A DNA stretch of 64,000 nt from Pteria penguin (Eukaryota > Mollusca > Bivalvia > Pterioida > Pteriidae). Shown here in pieces: positions 49,548 to 60,900 of this stretch (position 1 is the stretch's first letter; every line of letters begins with the position of its first letter). The notes under the pieces are model-generated. The model was not told the DNA's origin. It searched no databases and saw only the letters and a list, made by a program, of their open reading frames with translations. The translations under genes were made by a program, and so were the position numbers. The stretch covers positions 68,014,179-68,078,178 of the forward strand of contig CM068584.1 in assembly GCA_035048485.1 (NCBI GenBank). Reading direction: 5' to 3'.

Positions 49548-51703
49548 GTAAGTTGGAGTATTTTTTTTTTTTCATGATTTTAAAAATTGTTAATAAAATG
49601 AATTATGAAAATGTTTTAAACATATTAATTTATGATGATATGCCATATCATATCACATATGATATGGTCATGGTCGACATGGTCAGTCATATTATGATAT
49701 CTCTAGGTCGTATGAGAAGGAGAGGGGGGGGGGGGGGCAGTCAGGACATATGCCCCCTTAAAAAAGTGGGACCCCCACAATAGACATACCACCTCGGATA
49801 AGAGTAAGAATTTTAGTTATATATACAAACATTAGTTATGGTCATCTTATTGACAAAAATCGATTGACAATCCCTGTAACTTCAACTCCCCGTCAGATAA
49901 ATACTGCTGAAACCCTAGGAGCCTATAGGGTACCCCTCGTTCATCTGTCAATCTGTCCACACCTTTTCTTACTTTTTTTCGGCTTTTGTGCAGATATTTA
50001 TCCGAAATTTGGTATGCACGGACAAATCAATAGCTTACACACCAAATATAAGTTTCATGCTGATTGACCCTTTTGTCACATAGTTATGATCCTTGAACTT
50101 AAAGTTTAGGCATTGTTTCAAAAAGTTGCCATCCAATGCTGTGGTTAGGGGACTTATAATGCTTGGTGATCAATCACTTGTTTTTGGTTTGTTTTATTTC
50201 ATGTCAACCACATCAAGCATGTGGCTGTCATCAGCCTGGCTATTGGGTGTCCTTTGTGGTACTCTGTTTTCCTCCCACACGAACGACACCCTCATGCCAT
50301 AATCTGTGCCAACGTGCAAGCCCATCATGTATATGTACATGTATTGATTTTGTATTGATTAATGTTTTGCATGTGTGTCATTTTGATGATGGAGCTTTAC
50401 CCTGGAAACATTTGAAGACAATGAAAAATTAAAGTAAATTTTTTCTTAAGATAACTTATTGTGATTTTTATAGAGATTGAAATTTTAATTCATTCCAGAA
50501 TAAGTCAGGAAAATGCTTTATAAAAAGTTTCTTTTTCATCATCAGCAGTTATTTGTTCAATATTACATATATGTATTTTGATGATATGACTAATAAGTGA
50601 TTCTGTTTTAATCAAGATTTCCTTTTGATAAAATTTGTTTTTGTATTTTGTATGCTTTCTTTAGAAAAGTTTAGTTGTTGAAAAATCTTGTCATTTATAT
50701 GATGTACCTAATAATCTATGTCATTCAAGGTGTTCATCAGAAGAAAAATAAAGACACAACCAACAAAATCAACATTTTTGTGAAGGGGTTGTATCCTGAT
50801 GTACAACTTGGAATTATTCAAGGTATGTTGGGATACAATATTTATTTCTCTTCAGTTGTCATTGAAGAAATAAGAAAAATTTCACAGTGCTTGAAATGCA
50901 CAATAATTTCTGTTTGTCAGTTTAAAGGAAATTAGGACAACTTCCATTATATTTGCTGAAATTTTAGGTTGCCTTAACTAGTTTTGAGTTGATTTTGATG
51001 CCTGGATAACTGCACATTTCGAGCCCTGATATCATTAGAATTAAAAACAACTACCGGTAATATGATAGTGTCATTAAAATAATTTCACAATTTTAAGAAT
51101 TAAAATCAGAATTTTTTTTTCTTATAAGCTGCCATCTCCAGATACTTTGCCTCTGTGCAGCAAAAGAATTACAAGGAAAAAATGGGCAAAACAAAATGCT
51201 TTTGTATAGCAGGAGGAAGAGGGTAAGTGTGTTGTGCATGTTAATACATTGCTTGAAGTCTAATAAGTACCGTATATGTGCATACATGTACATCATGTTT
51301 TCCAATATTTATTATTCATGTTAGAGTTATTAGGTTTTATGAACTTTGTGTTATAATAGTACATATTTATATAAATTATGTATTTCAGAAATTAGCCTGG
51401 AGAAAAGCAATGATAGGCAAAATAAGTGGGTGGGATGCGGAAAAGAGAAAAAAAGTAGAAGATGCTATGGACATAATGTATATGTCCTCTGAGGAAGAGG
51501 TTAATTTTGAGGATGAAACATTCCTCAGAGTTAAACCTCTTCCTTGGAGGTCTTCTGATTACAAGAAGATCATTAACGAACTGGATAGTAAGTTTGAGAG
51601 GACACAATCCAGTAGATCAAAGCAGCAAATGATGAAGAAAGTGCTTGGTGAAATTCAATCATCCAGGCCAAAGCCCTCTAAAATCAAACCTGGCAATGAA
51701 TGA
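49296..51703 (+). CDS. four-exon gene model, uncharacterised protein (about 247 aa), with small frame disruptions
   Basis: Four exon-like segments in order, with GT donors and AG acceptors: 49296-49547, 50741-50822, 51129-51222 and 51389-51703. Exon 1 ends in phase 0 and exon 2 starts in phase 0. Exon 2 ends with one spare base and exon 3 starts with the two bases that complete the codon. Exon 3 to exon 4 is off by one base. The product would have an acidic, Ser-rich, disordered N-terminus, a central VKGLYPDVQLGIIQ-AAISRYF segment, a basic SRRKR/KLAWRK stretch and a C-terminus with RVKPLPWRSSDY. The PLPWRS-x(n)-LD-SK pattern recalls uncharacterised cnidarian and mollusc proteins (memory, unverified). 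Because it lies within the transposon it may be an accessory (TnpA-like) gene or a captured host gene. The indels indicate either pseudogenisation or assembly errors. Confidence 0.55.
49548..50740 (+). other. intron 1 of the gene model, with repeat debris
   Basis: Contains a 14-base G run (49724-49737), a CCATATCAT/ATGATATGG inverted pair near 49641-49665, and CATCTGTCAATCTGTCCAC near 49942, a string of the kind seen in mollusc dispersed repeats. A stretch at 50190-50330 (CCTCCCACACGAACGACACC) also looks like dispersed repeat. The plus-strand open frames here show no protein-like motifs. Confidence 0.4.
50741..50822 (+). CDS. exon 2 of the gene model
   Basis: 82 bases between TTCATCAG and GGTATGTT. 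It encodes KKNKDTTNKINIFVKGLYPD then VQLGIIQ. Open only in the frame predicted by the exon 1 donor phase. Confidence 0.6.
51129..51222 (+). CDS. exon 3 of the gene model (one base short)
   Basis: 94 bases between CTTATAAG and GTAAGTGT. In the frame set by exon 2 it reads AAISRYFASVQQKNYKEKMG and on to KTKCF. To join exon 4 in phase it must switch to LYSRRKR, which would follow if one T were missing from the TTTT run at 51200-51203. Confidence 0.5.
51389..51703 (+). CDS. exon 4 (terminal) of the gene model
   Basis: Acceptor TATTTCAG, then 104 codons and a TGA. It encodes KLAWRKAMIGKISGW, an acidic MYMSSEEEVNFEDE stretch, RVKPLPWRSSDYKKI, LDSKFERTQSSRSKQQ and a Lys/Pro-rich end. This is the longest clean exon. 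A candidate poly(A) signal ATTAAA lies near 51795. Confidence 0.65.
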   Translation, partial: KLAWRKAMIGKISGWDAEKRKKVEDAMDIMYMSSEEEVNFEDETFLRVKPLPWRSSDYKKIINELDSKFERTQSSRSKQQMMKKVLGEIQSSRPKPSKIKPGNE

Positions 51704-52325
51704 GTTTTGGTTCAAGATAAATAGTAAATTTCAAATTTGACAATTGAGCATTCAGTCATCTATTTTGTGATGACTAAGTGAATTCCTAATGGGTATTAAA
51801 ATTTTGTAAATTGTTTATAGTGTTTAATGACAGAGAATTAATTGACTAGTATGTAAAGACAGCATTTAGTTCAAACTGTATTAGCCTTGAATGCATTTTT
51901 AGTGAGTGAGTTTGAACTAGTTTTTTTTTTTATATAATCTGAGTTTTGAACAGTTTGTTTTCACACCAACATGTATCAAATGAAATATTTTATGAAAATT
52001 CATGATCAATGTGAAATTTCATGTCATAAATCGTCATAAGTGGATAATACTACATTCATGATTAACAATAAAAAGAAACACCACATAATATGTACAATCA
52101 AATTCTCAGTACTTTGACATGGTTTTAACTCATTATTAATTGTAAACTTTGAATGCTTAAATGTCAAATTTTGAGGTTTTAATACCTTTAGAAACTGAAA
52201 TCTGCTTAAACTTTTAAACCAGTAAACCATCAAAATTGTAATTTTTGACAGTTTGGATCAGTAATAAACTTTCGAAACAAACCTTTATATCAATGTACCC
52301 TGTTCTCATTTGTCCATTTCTAATT
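51704..52325. other. non-coding 3' flank of the gene model
   Basis: AT-rich, with the candidate ATTAAA signal near 51795 and a T-rich tract near 51920. No other gene or element recognised. Confidence 0.4.
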
Positions 52326-52725
52326 TTTATGCCACCGGTCTGAATGGTCCGGGGGGGGGGGGGTGGCGGCATATAGTGTTTGGATTGTCCGTCCGTAATT
52401 GTGTCCTGCTTTTCACAAAATACAATAAAGTTAATACTATTTGCCATAGAGACTTCATATTTGACATGCATATTTAACTAATGAAACCCATTCAAATGAG
52501 ACCAAGGTTTGTGACTTTGACTTTTAAACTAAAAATGCAATAAATTTTGCACCATTTGACATAGAGACTTCATATTTGGCATTCATACTCAAATAATGAA
52601 ACCCTTTCAAATAACACCACGATCAATGACCTTGACACCATGACTTTTGACCTATATTTCAAAATTTACCTTATTTGCACTTTAGTGCCACCAAGGGCAT
52701 TTGTGTTTCACAAACACGTCTTTCT
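52326..52725 (+). mobile_element. small non-autonomous dispersed element with G-run head
   Basis: Begins TTTTATGCCACCGGTCTGAA, then a run of 13 G (52351-52363) and TGGCGGCATATAGTG; ATGCCACC and TGGCGGCAT can fold back. It ends with AGTGCCACC and GGGCATTTGTGTTTCACAAA, where TTTGTG-TTT-CACAAA is a hairpin. An internal segment containing ATAGAGACTTCATATTTG is duplicated 115 bases apart (52446 and 52561). The same 3' end occurs at 56100-56166. It resembles dispersed repeats of bivalve genomes (memory). The class is unknown. Confidence 0.65.
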
Positions 52726-53160
52726 TTTTCAATCTTTTCATTAATGATGTATTCATGTATTTTTGTTCATCATTCAAAATTCAAAGAGTATATATCTTTC
52801 TTACGTAGATTTCAAACTTACCGTCCAGTTCTTGATCTACTTATTCTTATGTCATGATCCTGCCTTGAATTCGAAGTAGTTATGAATATATAATATTAAC
52901 ATTCTTTGTTCGATCATTATATTGTATTTGTTTATCTTTAAAAAGGTTAAACATCTCCATAATATTTTATCCATGAATTACAATTTGTTTGCACCTAGCT
53001 AGAAATATTTTTTTGAAATATTCTTTGTACTTTTTATCTTGTTCACATTTGAGCATTTGTGAATATAGAGTTAATTATTGTTTTTGATTATACACTACTT
53101 CCCTGTGGAGGACTTTTGAGATGTATAAAGAACAATACTTTGGGGTAAAAACGAAACACT
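52726..53160. other. non-coding AT-rich interval
   Basis: No gene, repeat structure or motif that I can support; AT-rich sequence between two dispersed elements. Confidence 0.4.
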
Positions 53161-55155
53161 TTTTTTTTTAGCTCACCTGAGCCAAAGGCTTAAGTGAGCT
53201 ATAGTCATAGTGCGTCGTCCGTCCATACGTCGTTAACTTTTTCACATTTTCGACTTCTTCTCTGGAACTACATTGCAGATTTGGATCAAACTTTGTGTAA
53301 ATGATGTACTCAAGGTCCCCTACTAAAATTGTGTTCGGGATCCAGATTCCCTCAGGAATGGATCCAGGGCGGCCAAAAGTGCCCAAAACTGTACCCCTCT
53401 TCAAACATCTTCTCCTCCAGTACCAGTACATAAATGGCGAAACTAATTGCATTTCGGCAAGATGGGTTATTAAAAATTGTGTTCGGGGTTAAGATCCGTC
53501 AAATAGAAATTCACGCTTTTTTGAAGTGTTTCTGGACTTAGTCATTTAAATGCAGAAAAGTGTCATGTTTTTCAGTTAATTGATATTGATGATTTCTTAA
53601 TGACTATTTTGATCATAATTGTGGTAAGGAATATTATTGTGAAAGAATTTTGTCATTATCTCAATTTTTGGATTTTTTATGAATATTTTAAGACTTCCAA
53701 AAAAAGGGGGGGGGGTGGCCATTTTTCACATTTTCAACTTTTTCTACAAAACTACATAAAAGATTTTAATGAAACATGGAATACATGAAGTACTAAGGGT
53801 CCTCTATCAATTTGGTAAATTTCATCCAAATTGGTTAACAGATAATGCCACCATGTCTAAAAAGTAGGTCTCACAATGGTACAAGTACCACTTGGTGATT
53901 GAAATATGGAGAGTAGCAGTTCAAATCCAACTGTGGTCAAAAAATTTGTTTTCATTTCTTTACACATCTAAATAAGTTTTTAGATGTTTCTCAACACTCA
54001 ACATACGAAATTAGGCAATTTTAAGTTTAAGACTTCCAAAAAAAGGGTGGTGGTGGCCATTTTTCACATTTTCAACTTTTTCTACAAAACTGTTTGAAGG
54101 ATTTTAATAAATCTTGGTAGAAATAAGTCACTTATAATTCTCTTCAAATTCTGTTGTTTTCGTCCAGACCTCTTTACAGGTGGCGCCACCATAGTCAAAA
54201 GTAGGTCACAAAATAGTTCCCTTCTTTAACAATATTCTTTTTCATATGGGCTGTATACAGAGACAAACAGAATGCATAGAAATGATCTAGAGGGATGAGT
54301 GAAGACGTATTGTCATTTTGGTTCCCTTCCGATATCAAATTTTGGAATTTTTTTTCGACATTTCTTTGGTCTTGGAGATTTCAATGCAGAAAAGTGTCAT
54401 ATTTCCTAGTTAATTGATAATGATGATTTCTTATGGACTATTGTGATCATAATTATGGTAAAAAATGTTACTTTGAAAGAATTTTGTCAATATCTCAATT
54501 TGTTGATTTTCTATGAATTTTTAAAGACTTCCAAATGAGGGCGTATAGGAACAATTCAATTACATTTTTCACTTCTGCTGTTATACCACATGAAAGATTT
54601 TAATGAAACATGGAATACATGAAGTACTAAAGGTCCTCTATCAATTAGGTAAATTTCATCCAAATTGGTTAACAGATAATGCCACCATGTCTAAAAAGTA
54701 GGTCTCACAATGGTACATATACCACTTGTAATTGCTGTGGTCAAAAAATTTATTTTCATTTCTTTACACATCTAAATAAGTTTTTAGATGTTTCTCAACA
54801 CTCAGCATATGAAATTAGGCAATTTTAAGTTAGATCTGGACAATATTTGAAACAATTGTTGTTCATGAACCAGACTTGAAATCAGTCAACAAAAGGCCCC
54901 ACCTAAAGAAAATGAATAACTTGTTGCCCTGAATGACATATTGCAGAGACAAAGCAAATGCTTAGTATCAACATCACCTGAATGGATGTGCAAAAAAGTG
55001 TTGTTTTTTCTTCTAGTCTGAAATAAAATTTGACATTTTCAACATTTGTGTTGACTTAGTCACAGTAATGCAAAAATAAATGAATTCTTCTTTCATGCAT
55101 GACTGATCATCTAGGTACTCAGATGAGCGATATAGGCCCACTTGGGCCTCTTGTT
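53161..55155 (+). mobile_element. 2-kb dispersed non-autonomous element (AGCTCACCTGAGCC type)
   Basis: The left end is a T run, then AGCTCACCTGAGCC, AAAGGCTTAAGTGAGCT (a fold-back pair) and GTCGTCCGTCCATACG. The right end is TACTCAGATGAGCG, then a GGCCC-ACTT-GGGCC hairpin and TCTTGTT. The 3' hairpin close to the end recalls Helitrons, but no clear CTRR end can be assigned. The interior is built from duplications: GACTTCCAAAAAAAG-GTGGCCATTTTTCACA near 53692 and 54030; AATGAAACATGGAATACATG near 53769 and 54601; GAAAGAATTTTGTCA near 53640 and 54475. No coding capacity. From memory this family is abundant in bivalve genomes. Confidence 0.75.
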
Positions 55156-56099
55156 CTGACAATAAATAATTATTTTTGGCCTGATTGCAAAGCAATTCTG
55201 GTCTTTAGATTGGCAATGTCCGTCAACATTTGGTTTAAAGTTTGTGGTTGAAGCAAATTATTGGGAAAATTAACTGTTTTTGGAAAAGATCACTCTTACA
55301 TTTCTTTATAAACTCATGCTATATGCTTTGCTTTCTGCCATACTGTCTATAGTGGTGTCTCTTGTTTTAATTTTGTTGGTAAGCATGTAATAATATGCAA
55401 GAGGGCACTGATCAAAGTAAATATCAGTTACAATGTACTGATCATCCAGGTTTGTATTTGGTAAAACATGGTACTGGGTAATGCCTTTGAAGTGCCACAA
55501 ACAATTTTGTTCTTCAGAACACTGAATTTTTTTTTAATCTATGAATGTTGAGAATATGTTCTCTTACATTGCAAGTGTTAAATACTTAATAAGTTAATTA
55601 TTTACATTTTATTTGTTAGTTGTAATGCACATAGCGATAAACCGGTAGCTTCTAGTCATTTGACTCCTTTCATATTTGTTATAATTTGTTCACTATTAAA
55701 TTTCTAGTCACCTTGTTATAATTATCTCAATTTGGTTTTCTTGTCGACATCTCAAATCATATTTCATAAAAAGTGATGTTTTGAATCATTTTAACAATAT
55801 ACATGTACATTTATCCTTATATTAATACTCATGATTTTAGTCCTCAGAAATACTGACATTTTACGGGTTGTTATATTAGTGCTGGACAAATATATTCAGA
55901 TATGATCGATACTATTTTATGAGTTTATTCTTTTTATATCATCCCTAATTCATACAAGTTTTACAGTTAATTGTTGTACACATTTTACCTGTTGGTTGTG
56001 ATAGTATAAGCCTCCAGTCATTTTTCCTAGTATCTCATTGCATAATGTATCATTACATGTATATTATATCTATTTGTTTTTACTTGTTTCTTTGTCGTT
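55156..56099. other. non-coding AT-rich interval
   Basis: No supported gene. A 64-codon minus-strand frame at 55306-55500 has no recognisable motif. May include the decayed 5' part of the fragment that ends at 56166. Confidence 0.4.
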
Positions 56100-56166
56100 T
56101 TTCAAAATTTGCCCTATTTAAATTTTAGTGACACCGGGGGCATTTGTGTTTCACAAACACATCTCG
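56100..56166 (+). mobile_element. 3' fragment of the G-run element
   Basis: TTCAAAATTTGCCCTATTT, then AGTGACACCGGGGGCATTTG and TGTTTCACAAACACATCT, matches the 3' end of the element at 52326-52725 over about 65 bases, including the TTTGTG/CACAAA hairpin. The 5' part with the G run is absent or unrecognisable. Confidence 0.65.
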
Positions 56167-56601
56167 TTAGTTCAGATTTCCTTTGAAAAAAGTTACATGT
56201 GTTTTTAAAAAATATTTGATGTAGGGGCTTCATCCTCAATTTTAACCAAATCCACTACAGTTTGAACCTTACCCACAGCTGTGGTGGGTCATACTTCCTG
56301 TTTGAAATCAATAAAGTTTTACCTTGTAACATTTATCTACATGTATTTGTTTGAAACTTTAACCTTATGATTAATTGCATATGAAATACATGACTTTGTT
56401 CTACATATTCATTATTTCGATAGTATGTACTACATTGTATGTTTTATTTTTTACTTTCATGATCTTGATAATTTTGTTTTATAGCTTTTGATTTACATTG
56501 CACATATATGTTTCTATTGATGTTTATTAATAGCAAGGTCTTTTTATTATTTTTTGATTCCTTATTTTATTTTATAATTACTACTATATTACATTTTCAT
56601 T
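56167..56601. other. non-coding AT-rich interval
   Basis: Nothing recognised apart from a CCACAGCTGTGG palindrome near 56274. Confidence 0.4.
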
Positions 56602-56610
56602 TTTCTTATC

Positions 56611-56805
56611 CTGTCTTTTGGATGAGACAGTAAAATCCGAGGCCCCGTGTCGTGGTATGCATGGCACATTAAAGATCCCTCACTGCTTAGGGTGGGTCCG
56701 TTGCAAAAGTCAAAATTTGTATGCCCCACATCAGGCAGATGCCGTGACCATATACGTGAAATATTCGTGGTGTGACATAAAACAAAAATCAATCAATCAA
56801 TCATA
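56611..56805 (+). mobile_element. 5'-truncated SINE
   Basis: Contains the core (GGATGAGACAGTAAAATCCG; GGCACATTAAAGATCCCTCA) and the 3' segment ATATTCGTGGTGTGACATAA, with an (AATC)n tail, but lacks the tRNA-like head. TTTCTTATC occurs at both 56602-56610 and 56806-56814, a likely 9-bp target-site duplication that fixes both ends. A 5' truncation with intact duplications is typical of LINE-driven target-primed insertion. Confidence 0.87.
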
Positions 56806-56956
56806 TTTCTTATCAAACCATTTTTTTAATGTCATGATGCATGTTTTACTAGTACATGTATAATGTTTGAGTATGCTCTATTTTAAATGTTTTCTTTGAA
56901 TTAAACATTGTTTTACACTGCTTTTGTATTCAAACTTCTTCCTAATTGATACACAA

Positions 56957-57115
<159 letters not shown>

Positions 57116-57321
57116 TTATACATCTTTACGAATGGGATATCTGAACAATTGGGACATATTAAATAGAAAAGAAAAAAGTAAATCAAATGTTGAATTCCTA
57201 GTATTGTGTCAAACAAAAGTTACAAGGATGATGTACTGGTACATTTTCATTGAAAATAAAACAGTATCTTAAAGTCATGCAAGTGATCTTTAAGAATTTT
57301 AGCTCAAGTTTGTCTTTAATC

Positions 57322-57730
57322 GCAACTTTAAGCATAATGCAGTATAAATTGCATTAAATGTGAAGTTTAATGGAGTAGAATGAAGGGATTTATCTTGCAA
57401 CTTCAAGTATAATGAAGTATAAATTGCATTAAATGTGAAGTTTAATGGAGTTGAATGAAGCGATTTATCTTGCAACTTCAAGTATAATGAAGTATAAATT
57501 GCATTAAATGTGAAGTTTAATGGAGTAGAATGAAGGAATTTATCTTGCAACTTCAAGTATAATGAAGTATAAATTGCATTAAATATGAAGTTTAATGGAG
57601 TAGAATGAAGGAATTTGCCTCGCAACTTCAAGTATAATGAAGTATAAATTGCATTAAATGTGAAGTTTAATGGAGTAGAATGAAGGAATTTATCTCGCAA
57701 CTTCAAGTATAATGAACTATAATCCTGCAT
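57322..57730 (+). repeat. 75-bp minisatellite in the right subterminal region
   Basis: GCAACTTYAAGYATAATG recurs at 57322, 57397, 57472, 57547, 57622 and 57697, a strict 75-base period with few substitutions. Each unit contains AACTTCAAGTATA, the reverse complement of the TATACTTGAAGTT found in the left subterminal region. ACTTCA and TGAAGT within the unit form an inverted pair. Because 75 is divisible by three, the minus strand stays open as 25-residue repeats (57299-57730), but this is more likely a consequence of the period than a protein. Amplified subterminal repeats fit a transposase-binding array. Confidence 0.9.
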
Positions 57731-57911
57731 TATATGTGAAGTAAAACAGGAGTAAAATTTGGCACTTAAACTCCAATTAAATTTGGGAGTTTACACAAGG
57801 ATTATACGTCTATTATATTCCAAGTAAATTACAAGTATAAAAACAAATTAAATGCAAATTATACTTGTAAACTAGAAGTTTAATCGGACAAAAATTGACA
57901 AATAATTTTGT
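57731..57911 (-). repeat. right subterminal region of the transposon
   Basis: Read from the right terminus inward (minus strand) it holds ATTAAACTTCTAGTTTACAA, ATACTTGTAATTTACTTGG and AATTGGAGTTTAAG. These are variants of the same ACTTG/GTTTAA and ATTGGAGTTT motifs seen at 34439-34640. No coding capacity. Confidence 0.6.
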
Positions 57912-57936
57912 ATTAAATGCCATTTTTGATGCAGTG
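57912..57936 (-). repeat. right terminal inverted repeat
   Basis: On the minus strand this begins CACTGCATCAAAAA and pairs with the left terminus at 34414. It abuts the right CCA target duplication without extra bases. Confidence 0.87.
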
Positions 57937-57939
57937 CCA
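57937..57939 (+). repeat. target-site duplication, right copy (CCA)
   Basis: CCA follows directly after GATGCAGTG, the right terminus of the insertion, and is followed by TCATGTTGAACC of the satellite monomer. A 3-bp duplication is the length known for CACTA/EnSpm-type transposons. Confidence 0.88.
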
Positions 57940-60900
57940 TCATGTTGAACCTCAGAAAAAGCATATAGTCTAATTGGGATTGCATGCCAGCAAAATGCTA
58001 CATACAAAATTTGCGGTTGACGCGTGCGGTCTTGACGTTATTTCCACGTATAACTCCAAATTAAAGAAAATTTACTCAGAATAAAGGTTGTCCAACATCA
58101 TTATTAAATATAAAACAATAAGTGTAGCTTACACGGACCTGGAAATCGTTTGGCTTTCTTACGAATCGAACCCTGCACAGGACCACATAAGAAACTTCCG
58201 GTTTGAACTCACGGTTTTGATTTTATTTCAATTTTTAAGGGTAAAGAAAACGTTCGGGGGTGCCCTTTCCAAGCATGTTTTATATGCGCGGTTGATTATA
58301 AAACCCTATCCATCATGTTGAACCTCAGAAAAAGCATATAGTCTTATTGGGATTGCATGTCAGCAAAATGCTACATACAAAATTTGCGTTTGACGCGTGC
58401 GGTCTTGACGTTATTTCCACGTATAACTCCAAAATAAAGAAAATTTACTCAAAATAAAGGTTGTCTAACATCAATATTAAATATAAAACAATAAGTGTAG
58501 CTTACACGGACCTGGAAATGGTATGGCTTTCTTATGAATCGAAAACTGCACAGGACCACATAAGAAACTTCCGGTTTGATCTCACGGTTTTGATGTTATT
58601 TCAATTTTTAAGGGTAAAGAAAGCGTTCGGCGGTGCCCTTTCCAAGCATGTTTTACATGCGCGGTTGATTATAAAACCCTATCCATCATGTTGAACCTCA
58701 GAAAAAGCATATAGTCTTATTGGGATTGCATGTCAGCAAAATGCTACATACAAAATTTGCGGTTGACGCGTGCGGTCTTGACGTTATTTCCACGTATAAC
58801 GGCAAAATAAAGAAAATTTACTCAGAATAAAGGTTGTCCAACATCAATATTAAATATAAAACAATAAGTGTAGCTTACACGGACCTGGAAATGGTATGGC
58901 TTTCTTATGAATCGAACCCTGCACAGGACCACATAAGAAATTTCCGGTTTGAACTCACGGTTTTGATGTTATTTCAATTTTTAAGGGTAAAGAAAACGTT
59001 CGGCGGTGCCCTTTCCAAGCATGTTTTATATGCGCGGTTGATTATAAAACCCTATCCATCATGTTGAACCTCAGAAAAAGCATATAGTCTTATTGGGATT
59101 GCATGTCAGCAAAATGCTACATACAAAATTTGCGGTTGACGCGTGCGGTCTTGACGTTATTTCCACGTATAACTCCAAAATAAAGAAAATTTACTCAAAA
59201 TAAAGGTTGTCTAACATCAATATTAAATATAAAACAATAAGTGTAGCTTACACGGACCTGGAAATGGTATGGCTTTCTTATGAATCGAACCCTGCACAGG
59301 ACCACATCAGAAATTTCCGGTTTGAACTCACGGTTTTGATGTTATTTCAATTTTTAAGGGTAAAGAAAGCGTTCGGCCGTGCCCTTTCCAAGCATGTTTT
59401 ACATGCGCGGTTGATTATAAAACCCTATCCATCATGTTGAACCTCAGAAAAAGCATATAGTCTTATTGGGATTGCATGTCAGCAAAATGCTACATACAAA
59501 ATTTGCGGTTGACGCGTGCGGTCTTGACGTTATTTCCACGTATACCGGCAAAATAAAGAAAATTTACTCAGAATAAAGGTTGTCTAACATCATTATTAAA
59601 TATAAAACAATAAGTGTAGCTTACACGGACCTGGAAATGGTATGGCTTTCTTACGAATCGAACCCTGCACAGGACCACATAAGAAACTTCCGGTTTGAAC
59701 TCACGGTTTTGATGTTATTTCAATTTTTAAGGGTAAAGAAAACGTTCGGCGGTGCCCTTTCCAAGCATGTTTTACATGCGCGGTTGATTATAAAACCCTA
59801 TCCATCATGTTGAACCTCAGAAAAAGCATATAGTCTTATTGGGATTGCATGTCAGCAAAATGCTACATACAAAATTTGCGGTTGACGCGTGCGGTCTTGA
59901 CGTTATTTCCACGTATAACGGCAAAATAAAGAAATTTTACTCAAAATAAAGGTTGTCTAGCAACATTATTAAATATAAAACAATAAGTGTAGCTTACACG
60001 GACCTGGAAATGGTACAGCGTTCCTGGGAATCGAACCCTGCACAGGACCACATAAGAAATTTCCGGTTTGAACTCACGGTTTTGATGTTATTTCAACTTT
60101 TAAGGGTAAAGAAAACGTTCGGCGGTGCCCTTTCCAAGCATGTTTTACATGCGCGGTTGATTATAAAACCCTATCCATCATGTTGAACCTCAGAAAAAGC
60201 ATATAGTCTTATTGGGATTGCATGTCAGCAAAATGCTACATACAAAATTTGCGGTTGACGCGTGCGGTCTTGACGTTATTTCCACGTATACCGGCAAAAT
60301 AAAGAAAATTTACTCAGAATAAAGGTTGTCTAACATCAATATTAAATATAAAACAATAAGTGTAGCTTACACGGACCTGGAAATGGTATGGCTTTCTTAT
60401 GAATCGAACCCTGCACAGGACCATATCAGAAATTTCCGGTTTGAACTCACGGTTTTGATGTTATTTCAATTTTTAAGGGTAAAGAAAACGTTCGGCGGTG
60501 CCCTTTCCAAGCATGTTTTATATGCGCGGTTGATTATAAAACCCTATCCATCATGTTGAACCTCAGAAAAAGCATATAGTCTTATTGGGATTGCATGTCA
60601 GCAAAATGCTACATACAAAATTTGCGGTTGACGCGTGCGGTCTTGACGTTATTTCCACGTATAACGGCAAAATAAAGAAAATTTACTCAGAATAAAGGTT
60701 GTCCAACACCATTATTAAATATAAAACAATAAGTGTAGCTTACACGGACCTGGAAATGGTATGGCGTTCTTGGAAATCGAACCCTGCACAGGACCACATA
60801 AGAAATTTCCGGATTGAACTCACGGTTTTGATGTTATTTCAACGTTTAAGGGTAAAGAAAACGTTCGGCGGTGCCCTTTCCAAGCATGTTTTACATGCGC

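Noticed and set aside
57299..57730. A protein of 25-residue repeats on the minus strand
   Set aside because: The 75-base period keeps any stop-free frame open. Composition tracks the AT-rich minisatellite and there is no supporting start context or flanking exon.
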